Origin: an uncultured Bdellovibrionales bacterium | Lineage (GTDB): Bacteria > Bdellovibrionota > FAC87 > UBA2466 | Direction: 5' to 3' | NCBI GenBank assembly: GCA_937903155.1 | Contig: CALCZU010000093.1 | Span: 1-30,887, forward strand | DNA length: 30,887 nt | In this document: positions 15,755-23,218 of the stretch, one piece after another | Position numbering within the stretch: position 1 is the first letter of the stretch | How the letters are laid out: every line of letters begins with the position of its first letter | Position numbers and translations under genes: made by a program | The notes under the pieces: generated by a model | What the model was told of the DNA's origin: nothing | What the model saw: only the letters and a program-made list of their open reading frames with translations | The model's database searches: none

Positions 15755-17042
15755 ATTCCGTCGGACGCTTCTCTTGTTCAGGTTTTTTTAACTGAATCAC
15801 TTGTGTATTGGCCCAGAGTACTTTCTGTTGTTCTTCGCTATATTTTCCGTCTTTTACTCCCATCAAGAAATTGACGGTGTTGATGTACTCTGAAAAACGC
15901 CAATAGCTTGCATAGAACTGTTGTACGCTCGTATCACTGGGTGGCTTCCCTGATTTTTTTAACTCTTTGAAATAGTGAATCAAATGCTCAACCGGGTCGG
16001 GGGCTGAAACATCCTCTTTCAAAGGTTCTCCATGTTCATCCAGCGGGGTTGGATTTTCTTTTCGTTTCCCGATCGGGGTATCCAGCTGGGTCGTGAAAAT
16101 GCGAGGGATTTTCACTTTATCTTTTTTTAAGATGTCCAGGACTGCAAGATGGACATCCGCGGCTCTCGCCTGTATCGAAAAATTGCGTTCTAGACTTGCT
16201 TTGAGTTTTGCGGGGTCACCGAGATAATTGTGCGGGTGATCAGGATTCATCTGCAAGGCTAGAATTCCCGCAGATTGGACCATGGCAGAGCATTTCAAAA
16301 GTTCGACGATATCATGCCGAAAATTCGGTTTTTTTAAAACGGGTTTTTCTCGATTAGGATCGTTTCGTTCTTCCCACTCCTTTATTAATTCGTCATGGGT
16401 TTCCTTATTTTTTTCATTCGCTAGGTTAACGTAATCAGAGAGGACTTTCACGAGATGAACATTTTGAGGATCGAAGACCTGCACCGCATTCGGATGAACA
16501 AGTCCCGGGAATTTTCCGTTCATGACATCCGCAAAAACCTGGGAGTCGCTCACAAGTCCTTGAGTGTGCATCATGCCCGAAGAAGGGTTGATCTGCGAGA
16601 TATGGAGTGGATGGTCGAACCCAGGGGTCGAGCCCCGACTTAATTGAATTTCACCACCGTATCCCATGGGGGTTGCGGTCTCGATCCACTCTTTTCCTTC
16701 GGAAACTTTGTTTAAAAGTTCTTGCACAATATACATCATTCCAGGATGTCCCCCGGCAGTGAGATACCTCGAAAAAACAACGACCTCTCGTCCTCTATTG
16801 GTTCGGATCAAAATCGCGGTTCGCTCTTCCGTTCGATGGCCTGACTCAATGGCGAGGAGGTCGACTCCTTCAGGGCGGTAAGAAATGTCTTTGTAGTAGG
16901 GAATCGGATTCGGTCTTTCAAACTCCGTAATCGTTTTAAAATTACACCGTCTCAAGTTCATGGCAAAGCTCGGGCGCGCAAACGAAAAGGCAAAAGCCAC
17001 AAAAATCACAATTCCCGAAAAATTTAAAAGGCGTTTGGACAT
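15741..17042 (-). CDS. Large secreted protein of unknown function
   Basis: A 433-residue protein when started at ATG 17042, which puts the signal peptide (MSKRLLNFSGIVIFVAF, cleavage after PSFA) at the N-terminus; a start 57 nt upstream would add an implausible polar leader. The mature N-terminal half is mixed alpha/beta (YRPEGVDLLAIESG, TAILIRTNRGREVVVFSRY, MGYGGEIQL). The C-terminal half is helical and charged, with a Pro/Lys/Glu-rich linker at about 340-365. It contains few Cys. I recognise no family or catalytic motif. It is a single-gene unit: its 3' end overlaps the TPR gene by 14 bp, and 278 bp separate it from the divergent lipoprotein at 17321. Confidence 0.7.
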   Translation of the reverse strand: MSKRLLNFSGIVIFVAFAFSFARPSFAMNLRRCNFKTITEFERPNPIPYYKDISYRPEGVDLLAIESGHRTEERTAILIRTNRGREVVVFSRYLTAGGHPGMMYIVQELLNKVSEGKEWIETATPMGYGGEIQLSRGSTPGFDHPLHISQINPSSGMMHTQGLVSDSQVFADVMNGKFPGLVHPNAVQVFDPQNVHLVKVLSDYVNLANEKNKETHDELIKEWEERNDPNREKPVLKKPNFRHDIVELLKCSAMVQSAGILALQMNPDHPHNYLGDPAKLKASLERNFSIQARAADVHLAVLDILKKDKVKIPRIFTTQLDTPIGKRKENPTPLDEHGEPLKEDVSAPDPVEHLIHYFKELKKSGKPPSDTSVQQFYASYWRFSEYINTVNFLMGVKDGKYSEEQQKVLWANTQVIQLKKPEQEKRPTEFISE

Positions 17043-17262
17043 AAGAATTCTCTGTTTTTTTATACAATTGGAATGCCAGAAAAAGTTCAATGATTCCAAG
17101 GCAGAATCGGAATTTGTCCTACAACCTGAATACAGTTCAACAAATGATAGGCAACTGTCTACTGCTTAGAACCTCGATTGATTCAAAAAAACAGGGGGCC
17201 GGTATATCACAAACACGTCAAAACGGTCCTATGAAAATTATCACGCCCTCTCGACGAAACGC

Positions 17263-17293
17263 TTAAAAGTCGACTAAACTGTGCTAAGATAAT
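17263..17293 (+). promoter_or_regulatory. Candidate promoter of the Cys-rich lipoprotein gene
   Basis: GATAAT at 17288-17293 is a fair -10 box, with a weak TTAAAA at 17263-17268 as possible -35 (19-bp spacing). It would give a leader of about 20 nt containing AAAGGA ahead of the ATG at 17321. The rest of the 278-bp divergent gap shows no gene or strong structure. Confidence 0.3.
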
Positions 17294-17320
17294 GTTATTC
17301 ATAACGAAAGGACCCTTGAA

Positions 17321-17614
17321 ATGAAAAAATTAGTATTTGGCTTTATTGCTTTAGGATTCATTGTTTCGAGCTGCGCTCACAAAGAGGAAGTGAAAACAAC
17401 GACCGAAACAACGACGACCTCGACCGAAGAAAAAACGACGGCCGATTGCAAATGTAGCCATCAAAAACTTGCAACCAAATGCACTGAATGCGAAAAAGGT
17501 GGAAAAGAGTGCGAAGCCTGCAAAAAGAAACATGGCGAATGCACTGAATGCGCAGCTCACAAAGGCGAAACCAAAGCGCCTGCAAAATCTCACGGCAAGA
17601 AAAAAGCAAAATAA
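17321..17614 (+). CDS. Short Cys-rich lipoprotein with one CxC and three CxxC motifs, possible metal binder
   Basis: A 97-residue protein with lipobox VSSC (Cys18), so it is lipid-anchored in the envelope. A Thr/Glu-rich spacer (about 25-40) leads to a Cys cluster: CKC at 43-45, then CxxC at 54/57, 64/67 and 74/77, exactly 10 residues apart, with His at 47, 71 and 80. The tail is Lys/Ala-rich. The even spacing and a repeated stretch in the DNA (TGCACTGAATGCG occurs twice, about 60 bp apart) suggest growth by internal duplication. The pattern fits metal binding (zinc, copper or cadmium), like a small metallothionein, or a redox role. It is not a family I can name. AAAGGA precedes the ATG, and a strong terminator follows 9 bp after the stop, so it is a single-gene transcript. 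Confidence 0.8.
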   Translation: MKKLVFGFIALGFIVSSCAHKEEVKTTTETTTTSTEEKTTADCKCSHQKLATKCTECEKGGKECEACKKKHGECTECAAHKGETKAPAKSHGKKKAK

Positions 17615-17622
17615 CGTTTCCT

Positions 17623-17670
17623 AAAAATGCCCGTTTTTCCACATTTCATGTTGAAAACGGGCATTTTTTT
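17623..17670 (+). terminator. Rho-independent terminator after the Cys-rich lipoprotein gene
   Basis: AATGCCCGTTTT (17626-17637) pairs with AAAACGGGCATT (17654-17665) around a 16-nt loop; flanking A and T residues extend the stem and a T-run (to 17670) follows. This is the only strong intrinsic terminator I can see in the window. Confidence 0.92.
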
Positions 17671-17764
17671 ATGCTCTCTCACCCACCTTCGCTTCAAAAA
17701 AGGAACTTTCTTCACAATTGAAATTTGGATTTAATCCTCTCCAACTCATTCCGATAAATGAGTC

Positions 17765-18376
17765 ATGAAAACACTATTCGTATTTTTTGGCGTATCGGCA
17801 ATGATCTCAACCTCTCTTTCTGCACAGTCCTTCGTGCAACCTGTGGAAGACAACTCCGCAATGGTGCAAGAAGAAATGAAAAAGACCCAGGAAGAAGTCC
17901 TTAAATCCTGGAACCAAGCCAAATCCAGACTCAGCGAACTGAAAAATCAGATGGAAAAGGCCCATGCAGATTCTAAGCGACGCGGCGAAGACGAAATCAA
18001 AGGCAAGGATCTCATGGAAAAATACGGTCTTCTCTTGAGCACCCGATACCTTAACGACAAAAATGATTTTGAACCCGGAATGCAAATCTCCATGAAAGAC
18101 CAAGACAACATGAATAAACTCTTCCAATCCTACTTGCACTCCACCCCATTTCGCGGACAAACGAGTGCCGGAGAAGCGAAACGCGTGCTCGAACTCGGCG
18201 CTAAAAATCTAAATGAAACGTCGACCATGCATTTAAATCCTTCGGCCTCGAATAACTCTGAAATCGAAATCCTCGAATTCCAAATTAAAAACACTGAGAA
18301 CAATTTTCAAAAGGCGAGTCACTTAACAAAATCGTTAGGCATCGACACTTCTGACAGACTTCCCGCTTCTCGCTAA
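17765..18376 (+). CDS. Secreted coiled-coil protein, paired with the downstream protease
   Basis: A 203-residue protein with a signal peptide (cleavage likely after SLSA at about 20). Residues about 30-70 are a long charged amphipathic helix (MVQEEMKKTQEEVLKSWNQ onward), likely a coiled coil. The rest is polar and helical, with a second helical stretch at about 165-195. It has no Cys and no recognisable catalytic motif. The next gene starts 5 bp after the stop, so it is probably co-transcribed with the trypsin-like lipoprotein. It could be a partner or substrate, but nothing in the sequence proves this. Function unknown. Confidence 0.7.
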   Translation: MKTLFVFFGVSAMISTSLSAQSFVQPVEDNSAMVQEEMKKTQEEVLKSWNQAKSRLSELKNQMEKAHADSKRRGEDEIKGKDLMEKYGLLLSTRYLNDKNDFEPGMQISMKDQDNMNKLFQSYLHSTPFRGQTSAGEAKRVLELGAKNLNETSTMHLNPSASNNSEIEILEFQIKNTENNFQKASHLTKSLGIDTSDRLPASR

Positions 18377-18381
18377 AACTT

Positions 18382-19272
18382 ATGAAAAGCCTTCACTCAC
18401 TGCTAGGGCTCCTTTTTTTGCTGGGCGTTTGCGCAAGTTGCGGCAAAGTCCAAAAACAAGCTTCATTCAGTGACGCAAGTGCGGTCGCCGTGAGCGTGAC
18501 GAAGGACTACCCAGGCGTTGTAATGATTTTAATTCCTGGGGGCGGCCTTTGTACCGGCACGTTCATCTCTCCTCGAGCTGTTCTGACCGCAGCCCACTGC
18601 ACTCCGCGCGCAGGAAGCTACAGCGTCTTAAGTTCATTCGGTTCATTTGTGACGAGTCACTATGAAAAATTTGGCGAAGGAGTCGTGGAAGATCCAAACG
18701 ACATCGCGATTCTGATGTTTGATAAAAACTACGCTAACGCCGAAGAAGGACAAATCCATCCCATCGGGACTTCTGTGCGCGCGGGTGAGACTGTTCAAAT
18801 TGTCGGTTACGGTTGCAACGATTTGTCCGCTCGCACGGGTAGCGGCAAAAAGCGAAAAGGAACAAATCAAATTGAGACGGTCAACGACTATATCGAGCTT
18901 GCAAGTCCCGACTCCATTCCCAGTATGCACTCCGATTCGCGAGGAATCTTAGGCCCCAGTAACCGCGCAGGATCCTGCTTCGGGGATTCGGGCGGTCCGA
19001 TGTTTCAGACACAAAAGGGAAATATCGCGATTGTAGGTGCCACACATGCCGGTGGAACGGATGGCAATACCATTGTCTCGCAGTACATTGATCTAAACCG
19101 AGCGGACAACCTCGATTTCATCCACAGAGTGGATTCAAGGCATTCTCTACAAGTTTTCGATACCTGCATTATGAACGAGTGCAAGTACCAAGGCGCCTTC
19201 ATGCAAATCACGACATTCCTCACATGGATTTGGACGTCGATTCAGGGACTCTTTTTCTCTCTCTGGCAGTAA
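18382..19272 (+). CDS. Trypsin-fold (S1) serine protease lipoprotein
   Basis: A 296-residue protein with lipobox CASC (Cys20), so it is lipid-anchored. The chymotrypsin-fold triad is complete: His72 in LTAAHC, Asp107 in DPNDIAIL, and Ser203 in GDSGGP. The residue six before the Ser (position 189 in chymotrypsin numbering) is Gly197, not Asp, so cleavage after Arg/Lys is unlikely; small or hydrophobic residues are more probable. There is no obvious zymogen activation site between the lipobox and the first strand (VVMILIPGG). After the protease domain, about 45 residues end in an aromatic hydrophobic segment (TFLTWIWTSIQGLFFSLW), possibly a second membrane contact. It follows the coiled-coil gene by 5 bp and ends 2 bp from the convergent divIVA-like gene. 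Confidence 0.9.
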   Translation: MKSLHSLLGLLFLLGVCASCGKVQKQASFSDASAVAVSVTKDYPGVVMILIPGGGLCTGTFISPRAVLTAAHCTPRAGSYSVLSSFGSFVTSHYEKFGEGVVEDPNDIAILMFDKNYANAEEGQIHPIGTSVRAGETVQIVGYGCNDLSARTGSGKKRKGTNQIETVNDYIELASPDSIPSMHSDSRGILGPSNRAGSCFGDSGGPMFQTQKGNIAIVGATHAGGTDGNTIVSQYIDLNRADNLDFIHRVDSRHSLQVFDTCIMNECKYQGAFMQITTFLTWIWTSIQGLFFSLWQ

Positions 19273-19274
19273 AA

Positions 19275-19823
19275 CTACATCCGCACTTCGTTACCAGAGA
19301 CGAGATTTGTCTTTAAAAATTGATCGAGTTGTAAGCTAATGGGCTCGGAACTGTCCTTTTGTTCCTTCTGAAGCAATTCGTAGTGGCTATCTAAAGCCGA
19401 ACGGAAAGCTCTCATAAAGTTTTCTTTGCGTCTTTCGGTCTCTTCGACTTTCGCAATCACTTCGGCAAGCCATTCTTCAGTTTTGGCTTTGATATTGTCA
19501 GCACGGCCTTCGACTTCTTTTAAAATTCGTTCAGCTTCTTTGCCCGCTTCTTTGCGAATCGCGTCCGCATCACTTTGAGCCATCTCACGGATTTGCGCGA
19601 CTTCATCTTCTTTTGCTTGAAAATGATTAATCGTATTTTCGAGTTCGCTCATTCTTTTGATAATTTCTTTTTCTTGTTTCTGAACCCGCTCCCAAGCTTT
19701 CGAAACCTGTTCGAGAAATTCCACGACTTGTTCGGGGGCATATCCCCACATTATTTTCTTAAAATCTTTATTTTTGATTTCATTGGGAGAGATTTCATCC
19801 GAGACAGCTTGGTCTAACGACAT
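19275..19823 (-). CDS. divIVA: DivIVA-family protein
   Basis: A 182-residue protein with the DivIVA signature near the N-terminus (SPNEIKNKDFKKIMWGYAPEQVVEFLEQVSKAWE, about residues 12-46), followed by a long coiled coil (about 47-150) and a short tail. DivIVA proteins bind curved membrane at cell poles or septa and recruit partners for growth and division. They are typical of Gram-positives but also known in delta-type proteobacteria and Bdellovibrio. AAAGGAGC 5-6 nt upstream supports the start. It is the last gene of the maf-yggS-divIVA operon, 36 bp after the YggS gene. The proximity of yggS and divIVA matches the ylmE-divIVA neighbourhood of Gram-positives. Confidence 0.9.
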   Translation of the reverse strand: MSLDQAVSDEISPNEIKNKDFKKIMWGYAPEQVVEFLEQVSKAWERVQKQEKEIIKRMSELENTINHFQAKEDEVAQIREMAQSDADAIRKEAGKEAERILKEVEGRADNIKAKTEEWLAEVIAKVEETERRKENFMRAFRSALDSHYELLQKEQKDSSEPISLQLDQFLKTNLVSGNEVRM

Positions 19824-19859
19824 CAGTAGCTCCTTTTATCTTTCTAAGATTAGAAAATA

Positions 19860-20525
19860 CTAGGATGTCGATCTTTTTCCCAAAAGACAAGTCCCCAAGC
19901 GGATCATATTTGCTCCCGCTTTTACCGCGAGTGCATAATCTTCACTCGTTCCCATCGATAGCTTATGATTCTCAGAGTCAAATCCAGACGCTTCAAAAAG
20001 TTCTCGCATCTTTTCAAAGTAGGGCAAACGCTTTTCAATCGGCTCGAGTGCGGGCGGCATTGTCATTAATCCCTTAACGATAACGCCCGGCATATTTCTG
20101 ACGTCCACAAGTAAAGAAGAAAGCTCGGCAGGTTTCACTCCTGATTTCTGCGGCTCTTCCCCAATATTTACTTGAATCAGGATTTCTTTTTTCAGATTTT
20201 CTTGTAGAGCTCGTTTTTGAAATTCTTGAATGAGTTCTTTTCGATCAAAACTTTGAACGCAATCATAACTTAAAAGATCTTTCACCTTACGGCTCTGGAT
20301 ATGTCCAATGAAATGCCAACAGATGGAAATCCCCTTTAACGCTTCTTTAATTTCTTTACCTTCTTGGGCGTAATTTACCCCAAAATCGGTGATTCCACAG
20401 GCAGAAGCCTCCCGAATCGTCTCGACACTTTGAAACTTCGAAGCGGCAACAATTCTGATTTTTTTCGGATCGGTATAGTAAGCGATTTTTTCGCGAATGT
20501 TTGCGAGGTTCTCAGAAATTTTCAT
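19860..20525 (-). CDS. YggS/PLPBP pyridoxal-phosphate homeostasis protein
   Basis: A 221-residue protein of the alanine-racemase-like PLP-binding family (YggS, YlmE, PROSC), which buffers pyridoxal phosphate and influences amino-acid balance. Visible signature: IVAASKFQ with the PLP lysine (about Lys29), FGVNYAQE, WHFIGHIQSRK, ILIQVNIGEEPQKSGV, GLMTMPP, LSMGTSEDYALAVKAGANMIRLGTCLLG. The length is normal for bacterial family members. I chose ATG 20525 because it overlaps the maf stop as ATGA, the usual sign of translational coupling; a GTG 12 nt further upstream is less likely. divIVA follows after 36 bp. Confidence 0.95.
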   Translation of the reverse strand: MKISENLANIREKIAYYTDPKKIRIVAASKFQSVETIREASACGITDFGVNYAQEGKEIKEALKGISICWHFIGHIQSRKVKDLLSYDCVQSFDRKELIQEFQKRALQENLKKEILIQVNIGEEPQKSGVKPAELSSLLVDVRNMPGVIVKGLMTMPPALEPIEKRLPYFEKMRELFEASGFDSENHKLSMGTSEDYALAVKAGANMIRLGTCLLGKRSTS

Positions 20526-21127
20526 GCAAGAAACCACTGATACAGCGGAATCTTAGTAAAGCCGGGAAGCTCTCTCAAAAAAGTTTCGAGCGGAAATCCC
20601 ATCACGTTTGTGTAGGAGCCGTCGATTCTTTCGATGAACACCGTTCCCATTCCCTGAACTGCATAAGATCCTGCTTTGTCGTAAGGCTCTTTGGTTTCGG
20701 CATACTCGTACATCTCTTTTTGAGACAAAGTTCTAAAGTAAACATCGGTTTTCGCGTTCACTTCAACCTTACCAAATTTTTTGGAGAGTAACGTAAGACC
20801 ACTCACGACGGTATGTTTTTGACCTGAAAGTTTTGCGAGAGTTGCCAATGCATCCGCTTTGTCTTTGGGTTTTCCCAAGACTTCGTTTTTCAAAACGACG
20901 AGCGTATCGCAACCGATCAAGATCGTTTCATCACTCACATGATTTAATAAAGTTCCCGCTTTTGTCGTCGCATTCCAACACGTGATTTCATCGACCTCGG
21001 TATGCTCGGGATGCTTTTCAGTGACGTCTCTTGGGTCTTTAGATTGAAATAAAAGACCGACACTTTCTAGGATTTGTTTTCTTCGGGGTGACTGGGAGAC
21101 CAGTAATAACGACGGTAAATTTTGCAT
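20522..21127 (-). CDS. maf: Maf-family nucleotide pyrophosphatase
   Basis: A 201-residue protein when started at ATG 21127. Maf proteins hydrolyse non-canonical nucleoside triphosphates and are linked to septum control. Signature visible: LLLVSQSPRRKQIL near the N-terminus, then ILIGCDTLVVLKNEVLGKPKD, SGQKHTVVSGL, and YDKAGSYAVQGMG near the C-terminus. The frame is open upstream to an ATG at 21190, but those 21 residues (FDLCFCFIL) do not fit the family, so I prefer the internal start; neither has a clear ribosome-binding site. First gene of the maf-yggS-divIVA operon, with a 4-bp overlap into yggS. Divergent from carD. Confidence 0.92.
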   Translation of the reverse strand: MQNLPSLLLVSQSPRRKQILESVGLLFQSKDPRDVTEKHPEHTEVDEITCWNATTKAGTLLNHVSDETILIGCDTLVVLKNEVLGKPKDKADALATLAKLSGQKHTVVSGLTLLSKKFGKVEVNAKTDVYFRTLSQKEMYEYAETKEPYDKAGSYAVQGMGTVFIERIDGSYTNVMGFPLETFLRELPGFTKIPLYQWFLA

Positions 21128-21269
21128 AGGGTTAGCGCGCGCCGAATCTAGTATGAAACAAAAGCATAGGTCAAATAAAGAAATCGTCATTTCTATATTG
21201 ACATTAAACTCATGTAATCATTAAGCTAAATTGGATCGTCTCATATCTCGTTCCGAGAATTTCGTGCAA

Positions 21270-21323
21270 TACCCCTCAGAATATGGTATAAGCACCCATC
21301 TTTAACGCTTTATTTGAGGGGTA
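21270..21323 (+). promoter_or_regulatory. carD promoter region with a perfect 9-bp inverted repeat around the -10
   Basis: TACCCCTCA (21270-21278) and TGAGGGGTA (21315-21323) are perfect inverted repeats. Between them lies TATAAG (21287-21292), a good -10 box with GTGCAA (21264-21269) as a weak -35 at 17 bp. The right arm also contains the purine tract GAGGGG (21316-21321) that must serve as ribosome-binding site for the ATG at 21333. The repeat may be an operator. If transcription starts further upstream, it could fold and hide the binding site. Confidence 0.45.
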
Positions 21324-21332
21324 GTCCGAAGT

Positions 21333-21830
21333 ATGGTTCAATTCAAAGTCGGCGATAACGCAGTCCATCTTTCTCACGGTGTTGGTGTTGTAAAAGGCAT
21401 CGAAGAACGCGAGTTTGGTCCAGGTCAAAAACAAAGCTTTTACATCCTAGAAATTCAAGATAACGGCGCACCAAAGAAGGTGTTCGTCCCTATCGAGAGT
21501 TCTACTAGCCGTCTCCGCCCTATCATTAAGAAAAAAGAAGTAGACGAAGTTTACAAAATTTTAAAACGCAGAGAACCCTCTGCAATCGATCACCAAACGT
21601 GGAACCGTCGTTACCGTGAATATATGGAGAAGATTCATACCGGTAAGGTTTACGAAATCGCGGAAGTCTTAAGAGCGTTGTTCCTTTTGAAACACGATAA
21701 AGACCTCTCGTTCGGTGAAAGAAAACTCCTCGACCAAGCGAAAACACTTTTGGTCAAAGAACTTTCCCTAGCACAAAACATCCAAGAAGCTGACATCGAA
21801 AAAGAATTAGAAACTATTTTCGGAACGTAA
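21333..21830 (+). CDS. carD: CarD/CdnL-family RNA polymerase-binding regulator
   Basis: A 165-residue protein. The N-terminal Tudor-like RNA-polymerase interaction domain is visible in FKVGDNAVHLSHGVGVVKGIEE and FYILEIQDNG, followed by KVFVPIESSTSRLRPI. The C-terminal helical DNA-binding half (about 75-165) has the conserved WNRRYREYMEKI and LRALFLLKHDKDLSFGERKLLDQA stretches. Such proteins bind the RNA polymerase beta subunit and stabilise open complexes at rRNA and housekeeping promoters. It stands at the head of the carD-ispD-ispF block, with ispD 7 bp downstream; carD beside ispD is a recurrent arrangement in delta-type bacteria (from memory). The start is ATG 21333. Confidence 0.95.
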   Translation: MVQFKVGDNAVHLSHGVGVVKGIEEREFGPGQKQSFYILEIQDNGAPKKVFVPIESSTSRLRPIIKKKEVDEVYKILKRREPSAIDHQTWNRRYREYMEKIHTGKVYEIAEVLRALFLLKHDKDLSFGERKLLDQAKTLLVKELSLAQNIQEADIEKELETIFGT

Positions 21831-21837
21831 GAAAATC

Positions 21838-22569
21838 ATGGTCACCATCGACGCGATTGTTCTAGGCGGGGGACAGGGGACACGTTTTTCTAACGGAAAA
21901 AATCCTCTTCCCAAGCAATTCCAAACTTTGGACGATAAACCGATATTTATCCACACGCTTCTGCGTTTGGAAAAGCTCGGCTGTATCCGTAATTATTTAT
22001 TAACGGTACCGGTCGACTTTATCGAACTCGCTCATGACCAAATCGGCAAATTTCTCAGCGAACCTTTAAAAAGCCGCATTCGAGTGATCCCGGGGGGCAA
22101 CCGCCGGCAGGACAGTTCGCGAGTCGCTCTTGAGGCACTTGAATCTGGGGACCAATCTCCCGCTCGGATTTTGATTCATGATGCCTGTCGGCCTGTATTA
22201 TCGGACGCTTTTTTGAGCTCGGTCAAAGAGAAACTGTTTGATCGTTCCTACGGTGCGTGGATCCCAGTGATCCCTGTCGTGGATACTCTGAAAAAAATCG
22301 AAAACCACGAAGTGAAAGAAACGGTCGATCGCAACATGGTTCATCGAGTGCAAACGCCGCAAGTTTTCGAATACGCTCTCATCCGATCGCTCATGGACCG
22401 CGCAAACGAACAGAGCCAACTCAATTTCACCGACGATGCGTCTTTATGTGAGTACTATGGAATTCCGGTGGGAAGTTTTCCAGGGGATGTCAGAAACCTA
22501 AAACTGACCTACGATTTCGAGTTAGAAACCTTTCGCAAGATTCTGAACGAAGAAAAAAAGGAGTTTTAA
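21838..22569 (+). CDS. ispD: 2-C-methyl-D-erythritol 4-phosphate cytidylyltransferase
   Basis: Third enzyme of the MEP isoprenoid pathway; joins MEP and CTP to give CDP-methylerythritol. 243 residues, near the usual 230-240. Signature: AIVLGGGQGTRF with the downstream Lys of PKQF (CTP binding), GGNRRQDSSRVAL, ILIHDACRP (most enzymes have HDAARP; the Cys is a minor variant), VVDTLK, RVQTPQVF, FTDDASLCEYYG, GDVRNLKLT. The start is ATG 21838, 7 bp after carD. The stop codon is directly followed by the ispF ATG, so ispD and ispF are coupled. Confidence 0.96.
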   Translation: MVTIDAIVLGGGQGTRFSNGKNPLPKQFQTLDDKPIFIHTLLRLEKLGCIRNYLLTVPVDFIELAHDQIGKFLSEPLKSRIRVIPGGNRRQDSSRVALEALESGDQSPARILIHDACRPVLSDAFLSSVKEKLFDRSYGAWIPVIPVVDTLKKIENHEVKETVDRNMVHRVQTPQVFEYALIRSLMDRANEQSQLNFTDDASLCEYYGIPVGSFPGDVRNLKLTYDFELETFRKILNEEKKEF

Positions 22570-23061
22570 ATGGTTCGCACGGGCATAGGTTACGATATTC
22601 ACCGATTAATCCCTACCATCAAAACTTCTGAAATCGCCTTAGGCGGAATTCAGATCCCTTGTTACTTCAAAGTACAAGCACACTCCGACGGAGATGTTTT
22701 AATTCACGCTTTGGTCGACGCGATTTTAGGTTCGATGGCTTTAGGAGATATTGGCGAACACTTTCCGGACTCATCGGCTGAGAACGCTGCCCGAAAAAGC
22801 ACTGAATTTCTCGCATTCGCGAAATCGGAGTTGAAAAAGCTCGGGTTCAAAATCGCTCACGTGGACTCCAATATCTTTTTGGAAGAACCCAAATTGTCCC
22901 CTCATAAAGACAAAATCCGAGAATCTCTCGCTATGGCGTTAGGGATTGAACTCACCTGCGTGAGTGTGAAAGCTAAGACGATGGAGGGCATGGGCCCAGT
23001 CGGTCAGAGAAACGCAATTGCCGCCCAAGTCCTTGTCACCGTCATTCCGATGAACAACTAA
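22570..23061 (+). CDS. ispF: 2-C-methyl-D-erythritol 2,4-cyclodiphosphate synthase
   Basis: Fifth enzyme of the MEP pathway; cyclises CDP-methylerythritol 2-phosphate and releases CMP. 163 residues, normal length. Metal ligands are visible: GIGYDIHRL (Asp8, His10) and the HSDGDVLIHALVDAILG block with the third ligand His; GDIGEHFPDSS follows. The C-terminal KAKTMEGMGPVGQ nucleotide-binding stretch is intact. The ATG follows the ispD TAA without a gap, with AAGGAG about 6-7 nt upstream. IspE is not in the window. In many bacteria cysS lies close to ispDF; here a short gene and a secreted unknown intervene. Confidence 0.96.
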   Translation: MVRTGIGYDIHRLIPTIKTSEIALGGIQIPCYFKVQAHSDGDVLIHALVDAILGSMALGDIGEHFPDSSAENAARKSTEFLAFAKSELKKLGFKIAHVDSNIFLEEPKLSPHKDKIRESLAMALGIELTCVSVKAKTMEGMGPVGQRNAIAAQVLVTVIPMNN

Positions 23062-23097
23062 CATTGATCTCAATCGTTCCGCGGAGGATGGGTTTGG

Positions 23098-23199
23098 ATG
23101 AGCTCAAAACTTCTTATGGGAGCGATGCGAACTCAAGACGGTAAAAAATACCGTGGTTACCTTCTTGTTTCCGAAGGGCAACAGTTTCTGAGCCGCTAA
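23098..23199 (+). CDS. Possible 33-residue small protein or leader peptide between ispF and the secreted unknown
   Basis: ATG at 23098 with GGAGG at 23083-23087 (10 nt upstream) opens a 33-codon frame ending in TAA at 23197-23199. The peptide begins MSSKLLMGAMRTQDGKKYRG and ends SEGQQFLSR, a plausible cytosolic composition. It lies in the 194-bp gap after ispF. Its stop codon lies inside a hairpin (23191-23209), and a longer hairpin over the next gene's ribosome-binding site begins 20 nt later. It could be a real small protein, a leader peptide controlling the next gene, or chance. No family known. Confidence 0.4.
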   Translation: MSSKLLMGAMRTQDGKKYRGYLLVSEGQQFLSR

Positions 23200-23209
23200 T
23201 CTAGCGGTT
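23191..23209 (+). promoter_or_regulatory. Hairpin at the stop codon of the small ORF
   Basis: AGCCGCTA (23191-23198) pairs with TAGCGGTT (23202-23209), with one G-T pair, around a 3-nt loop. No T-run follows, so it is not a typical terminator. Confidence 0.5.
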
Positions 23210-23218
23210 GGCATTTCT

